DNA of 10,722 nucleotides from an uncultured Prevotellaceae bacterium (GTDB taxonomy: Bacteria > Bacteroidota > Bacteroidia > Bacteroidales > Bacteroidaceae). A model generated the notes under the pieces. That model ran no database searches, was not told the origin of the DNA, and saw nothing but the letters and a program-made list of their open reading frames with translations. The stretch covers positions 1 through 10,722 of the forward strand of contig CACYKX010000106.1 in NCBI GenBank assembly GCA_902775075.1, given 5' to 3'. Below are positions 7,689 to 10,722 of this stretch, in pieces. Made by a program: the position numbers and the translations under genes. How positions within the stretch are numbered: the first letter of the stretch is position 1; the number at the start of each line of letters is the position of its first letter.

Positions 7689-8057
7689 ATGAACGGAATT
7701 TACACAATTATCTTGCTCGTCATGAGCAACATCTTTATGACATTGGCCTGGTACGGGCATCTGAAACTACAACAGACTGGGGTCAGCACACATTGGCCTC
7801 TGATAGGCGTAATCCTTTTCTCCTGGTGTATAGCCTTCCTGGAATATTGTTGCCAAGTACCGGCTAATCGCATAGGCTTCCACGACAACGGCGGACCATT
7901 CTCGCTAGTACAACTCAAAGTGATACAAGAATGCATCTCGCTCGTTGTCTTTACGGTTATTGCCGGAGTCATGTTCCAAGGAGAATCCCTACATTGGAAT
8001 CACGCCCTCGCATTCCTCTGCCTTATCGCAGCCGTTTATCTAGTTTTCTTAAAATAA
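7689..8057 (+). CDS. DUF486 (DMT-like) small membrane protein
   Basis: A 122-residue inner-membrane protein of the DUF486 family, which is related in architecture to small drug/metabolite transporters; its function is not established. Four hydrophobic segments are visible: about 1-20, 33-52, 76-98 and 103-121. Family-typical blocks are MSNIFMTLAWYGHLK, AFLEYCCQVPANRIG and GPFSLVQLKVIQE. I place the start at the ATG at 7689, one base after the stop of the oxidoreductase gene (TAA-A-ATG). A TTG three codons upstream would overlap that stop and adds nothing conserved. The one-base spacing suggests translational coupling and a shared transcript. No terminator follows before the next promoter at 8081. 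Confidence 0.9.
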   Translation: MNGIYTIILLVMSNIFMTLAWYGHLKLQQTGVSTHWPLIGVILFSWCIAFLEYCCQVPANRIGFHDNGGPFSLVQLKVIQECISLVVFTVIAGVMFQGESLHWNHALAFLCLIAAVYLVFLK

Positions 8058-8080
8058 GTGGTTAAATAGTTTAAAAACAT

Positions 8081-8112
8081 TTTGCGACACTATTTATTTC
8101 TTTGTATATTTG
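8081..8112 (+). promoter_or_regulatory. Promoter of the phosphorylase-mnmE unit
   Basis: TTTG (8081-8084), a 20-base spacer, and TATATTTG (8105-8112) match the Bacteroidetes housekeeping consensus. With the eno promoter it is among the best in the window. Transcription should start near 8118, leaving about 45 bases of leader before the ATG at 8163. Confidence 0.85.
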
Positions 8113-8162
8113 TATGCAGAATATATAAGCGAAATAAGAGTACTAACCAAAAAGAGAAGAAA

Positions 8163-9035
8163 ATGAGTAAACATTTTGAAGAATCAGAATTGATAATAAA
8201 TCCGGATGGAAGTTGTTTTCATCTGCATATTCGTCCAGAACAATTAGCCGATAAAGTAATCCTTGTTGGAGACCCTGGCAGAGTATCCCTTGTGGCATCA
8301 CATTTCAACAATATAGAATGCGAAGTAGAAAGTCGTGAGTTCCATTCCATTACGGGAACTTTCAAAGATAAGCGCATCACGGTGGTAAGTACAGGTATCG
8401 GATGCGATAACATCGATATCGTTGTCAACGAACTTGATGCCCTCAAGAATATCGACTTCAAAACTCGTGAGTTGAAACCTGAATTCCATCAGCTCAACAT
8501 CGTGCGCATAGGAACATGCGGCGGACTCCAGCCTAACACCCCTACCGGCACATTTATCGCCAGCGTGAAGAGTATTGGTTTCGATGGTCTGCTCAACTAT
8601 TATGCTAATCGTGACAAAGCCAGCGACCTTGACTTCGAGAAACATTTCAAAGACCACGTAGGTTGGAGTCTTCACATGGGCAATCCTTATTGTGTAGATA
8701 ACGATTCGGAACTCATAGAGCGTATCGCTCAAAACGATATGGTACATGGTGTAACTATCGCTTGTGGCGGTTTCTATGGTCCACAAGGTCGAGAGTTGCG
8801 ACTTCCTTTGGCTGATCCTAACCTTAACGAAAAGATCGAAAGCTTTGAATATAAAGGCTTGAGAATCACCAACTTCGAGATGGAAAGTTCTGCTCTTGCC
8901 GGACTTAGCAAACTTATGGGACATAAGGCCCTCACTTGTTGTATGGTTATCGCCAACCGTAGAGCCAAGAAGGCTAATGCCAACTATAAGAACAGCATCG
9001 ACAGTTTGATAACAAAAGTACTTGAGCGAATCTAA
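8163..9035 (+). CDS. Nucleoside phosphorylase, uridine-phosphorylase-like
   Basis: A 290-residue member of the NP-I phosphorylase family, which splits a nucleoside with phosphate into base and ribose-1-phosphate for salvage or catabolism, in the cytoplasm. Visible motifs are the phosphate-binding VGDPGR (35-40), STGIGCDNIDIVVNEL (76-91, close to the uridine phosphorylase signature), RIGTCGG (115-121), NFEMES (237-242; its Glu-Met-Glu contacts the ribose in this family) and VIANR (262-266). These fit uridine phosphorylase best, but purine substrates cannot be excluded from sequence alone. The start at 8163 is chosen because the open frame reaches back to 8082, inside the promoter, and those extra 27 residues precede or overlap the -7 box; an A/G-rich stretch just before 8163 could serve as ribosome contact. 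One base separates it from mnmE. Confidence 0.9.
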   Translation: MSKHFEESELIINPDGSCFHLHIRPEQLADKVILVGDPGRVSLVASHFNNIECEVESREFHSITGTFKDKRITVVSTGIGCDNIDIVVNELDALKNIDFKTRELKPEFHQLNIVRIGTCGGLQPNTPTGTFIASVKSIGFDGLLNYYANRDKASDLDFEKHFKDHVGWSLHMGNPYCVDNDSELIERIAQNDMVHGVTIACGGFYGPQGRELRLPLADPNLNEKIESFEYKGLRITNFEMESSALAGLSKLMGHKALTCCMVIANRRAKKANANYKNSIDSLITKVLERI

Positions 9036-9036
9036 A

Positions 9037-10395
9037 ATGCAAATACATAACGATACGATTTGCGCCTTGGCGACTCCTGCGGGAGGCGCCATTGGCATTA
9101 TTAGACTTAGTGGTCCAGAAGCTATCGCCATCACATCACGTCTCTTCAACAAAAATATTATCGATGCTCCAGCCAACAGTATCAAATATGGAATTCTACG
9201 CAATCTGTCAGGCGAGGAAATCGACGACGTCCTCGTCAGCATATTCCGAGCGCCCCATAGTTATACAGGCGAAGAATCTGTAGAGATATCATGCCATGGT
9301 AGTCGCTATATCCTCAACCAAGCCGTTCATGCGCTTATCGAGGCTGGAGCTCGTCAGGCTCTTCCTGGCGAATACACTCAACGGGCTTATCTCAACGGAA
9401 AGATGGATCTGAGCCAGGCCGAGGCCGTTGCCGACCTTATCGCAGCCAGCAATCGTGCTACCCACAAACTCGCCCTCAGTCAGTTGAAAGGACATTTTAG
9501 TAGCGAACTGAGTACCTTACGTGACCAGTTGCTTAAAATGACCTCTCTTCTAGAACTTGAGTTAGACTTCAGCGACCACGAGGATCTCGAGTTTGCCGAC
9601 CGTAGCGAATTACGCCAACTGGCCGAGAAAATAGACAATCGTATCACCACCCTCGCCCGCAGTTTCGAGACCGGAAACGCCTTGAAACAAGGTATAGCCG
9701 TAGCCATCGTCGGCAAAACCAACGTTGGCAAAAGTACCCTACTCAACCATTTGCTCCATGAAGAGAGAGCTATCGTGAGCGACATCGATGGAACAACACG
9801 TGATGTTATCGAAGACACCACCATCATCCAAGGTATCACCTTCCGCTTCATCGATACGGCTGGTATACGCCATACGGATGACACAATTGAACAGATGGGT
9901 ATCGAGCGTACTTATCAGAAACTTGGGGAAGCCAGTATCGTTCTTTGGCTCATCGACGCTCAGCCTACATCTGACGAACAAAACGACATCGCAGAACGTT
10001 GTAAGGATAAACAGCTTATCATCATCCAAAACAAGATAGACAAGGTATCAACTCCTTACGACATCACGATACCTCATGCAGCATACATCCAGATATCAGC
10101 AAAACAAGGAGAGCATCTTGATAGTCTGGAGCATGAACTCTATACTGTTGCCGACATTCCGGAAATCAACGAGAATAGTATCATCGTAACTTCTGCCCGT
10201 CATTATGAAGCCCTCGTCCATGCCAAGGAGACCATAGAACGCGTCATCGAAGGAATGGATATGGGCCTTAGTGGAGACTTACTGGCCGAGGATCTCCGTA
10301 TCTGCCTTGAACAATTGGCGGAGATCACAGGTGGACAGATCACTCCACAAGAGACATTAAACAATATCTTTAAGCATTTCTGCGTGGGCAAATAG
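9037..10395 (+). CDS. mnmE: tRNA modification GTPase MnmE (TrmE)
   Basis: MnmE works with MnmG to install a carboxymethylaminomethyl-type group on C5 of wobble uridine 34 in certain tRNAs, using GTP and a folate one-carbon donor. The 452-residue product is full length. An N-terminal formyl-THF-binding, dimerising domain opens with DTICALATPAGGAIGIIRLSG. A helical domain contains PGEYTQRAYLNGKMDLSQAEAV (110-131). The inserted G domain has G1 GKTNVGKS (226-233), K-loop/G2 DGTTRD (251-256), G3 DTAG (273-276) and G4 NKID (332-335). The C-terminal CVGK carries the conserved Cys449 required by the family. The start is the ATG one base after the phosphorylase stop (TAA-A-ATG); an upstream TTG at 9022 would overlap the phosphorylase and is unneeded. 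MnmG is not in the window. Confidence 0.98.
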   Translation: MQIHNDTICALATPAGGAIGIIRLSGPEAIAITSRLFNKNIIDAPANSIKYGILRNLSGEEIDDVLVSIFRAPHSYTGEESVEISCHGSRYILNQAVHALIEAGARQALPGEYTQRAYLNGKMDLSQAEAVADLIAASNRATHKLALSQLKGHFSSELSTLRDQLLKMTSLLELELDFSDHEDLEFADRSELRQLAEKIDNRITTLARSFETGNALKQGIAVAIVGKTNVGKSTLLNHLLHEERAIVSDIDGTTRDVIEDTTIIQGITFRFIDTAGIRHTDDTIEQMGIERTYQKLGEASIVLWLIDAQPTSDEQNDIAERCKDKQLIIIQNKIDKVSTPYDITIPHAAYIQISAKQGEHLDSLEHELYTVADIPEINENSIIVTSARHYEALVHAKETIERVIEGMDMGLSGDLLAEDLRICLEQLAEITGGQITPQETLNNIFKHFCVGK

Positions 10396-10437
10396 CTGAT
10401 TATAAACAACTTGGAACAATTTGGATAAACTACTACT

Positions 10438-10465
10438 AAAGCTCTCATTTTGAGGGCTTTTGTTG
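10438..10465 (+). terminator. Terminator after mnmE, probably bidirectional
   Basis: AAAGCTCTCA (10438-10447) pairs with TGAGGGCTTT (10451-10460), ten pairs with one G-U and a tight loop, followed by TGTTGTGTT. On the minus strand the same helix is followed by TTTAGTAG, so it may also stop transcription arriving from the convergent beta-galactosidase gene. Confidence 0.75.
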
Positions 10466-10506
10466 TGTTAAGCGTTCTTAATTGCTCTTTGTTATTCCAA
10501 GTTATT

Positions 10507-10722
10507 TTAGTTATATTTGTTTTGCCAACTGAGTATAAAGGCATAGCGATAAGGCTTATTGCCGTCGATGGTGTACTGGGGTAAGGTGCGCCTGCCCCAT
10601 GTGTCGATGCCACCCACACCATGAATATTGAGGTCGATGTTCAGATTGACATAGCATCCTTGCATGATTTCATGGGGATGGCGGACTCCCTCCAGATTCT
10701 CTTCGCCATAGTCCCAGGCGCG
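10507..10722 (-). CDS. Beta-galactosidase (GH2, LacZ-type), C-terminal end
   Basis: The last 71 codons of a gene that enters from the right edge. The translated tail reads RAWDYGEENLEGVRHPHEIM, then a strand region ending VNLNIDLNIHGVGGIDTWGR, then LPQYTIDGNKPYRYAFILSW and a stop. The RHPHE and D..IHGVGG.D.WG..TLPQY pattern is the closing part of the LacZ C-terminal domain (bgal_small_N, domain 5), usually D..Q.GVGG..SWG...H..Y. GH2 enzymes of this type hydrolyse terminal beta-galactosides. Active-site residues lie outside the window, so activity and substrate cannot be judged. There is no internal start because this is only the 3' end. It is convergent with mnmE. Confidence 0.88.
   Translation of the reverse strand, partial: RAWDYGEENLEGVRHPHEIMQGCYVNLNIDLNIHGVGGIDTWGRRTLPQYTIDGNKPYRYAFILSWQNKYN

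Noticed and set aside
8082..8162. N-terminal 27-residue extension of the nucleoside phosphorylase, starting at a TTG
   Set aside because: It overlaps the -33 and -7 boxes and the region before the predicted transcription start, and it has no counterpart in family N-termini; the ATG at 8163 is preferred.
9022..9036. TTG start of mnmE five codons upstream
   Set aside because: It would overlap the phosphorylase end, and the conserved MnmE N-terminus begins just after the ATG at 9037.
8298..9242. Minus-strand open frame of 314 codons across the phosphorylase and mnmE start
   Set aside because: It is antisense to two well-supported genes; its protein has no recognisable motif and its length reflects the base composition of the sense genes.

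Overview
The window is a stretch of chromosome from a member of the Bacteroidetes, most likely a Prevotella-like Bacteroidales. Three things support this. Several intergenic regions carry the phylum's own promoter type (a TAnnTTTG -7 box, in the best cases about 19-20 bases after a TTG/TTTG -33 box). A broken SusC/RagA-type outer-membrane receptor lies at the left end. The NfnA- and NfnB-like halves of a ferredoxin:NADP oxidoreductase are fused in one polypeptide, an arrangement I know from this group. The gene content is mostly housekeeping.

Left part (1-2640): a dispersed repeat occurs in three copies (about 39-95 inverted, 267-336 direct, 2456-2622 direct). The outer two form a 30-bp perfect inverted repeat that brackets a SusC remnant and enolase (eno). 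Eno runs on the minus strand with its own promoter and a strong terminator. The SusC remnant runs into that terminator and has lost both ends.

Middle (2640-5250): the 828-base gap between the divergent genes eno and rplU holds a consensus promoter followed about 60 bases later by a textbook intrinsic terminator (GUGA tetraloop, seven T). No reading frame lies between them, so this is a candidate small RNA of roughly 85-90 nt. It is the most interesting unannotated object here. Next come rplU-rpmA (ribosomal proteins bL21 and bL27) and serS (seryl-tRNA synthetase), each unit closed by a hairpin terminator.

Right part (5342-10722): the Nfn-like fusion gene is followed after one base by a small DUF486 membrane protein. 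A near-perfect promoter then drives a uridine-phosphorylase-like nucleoside phosphorylase, and after one base comes mnmE (tRNA wobble-uridine modification GTPase), ending at a hairpin terminator. The last 216 bases are the C-terminal tail of a GH2 beta-galactosidase on the minus strand, convergent with mnmE.

Functionally the window mixes translation (bL21, bL27, SerRS, MnmE), central metabolism and redox balance (enolase, Nfn-like fusion), nucleoside salvage, and traces of glycan utilisation (SusC remnant, beta-galactosidase). I saw no tRNA, rRNA, CRISPR array, phage gene or intact transposase.
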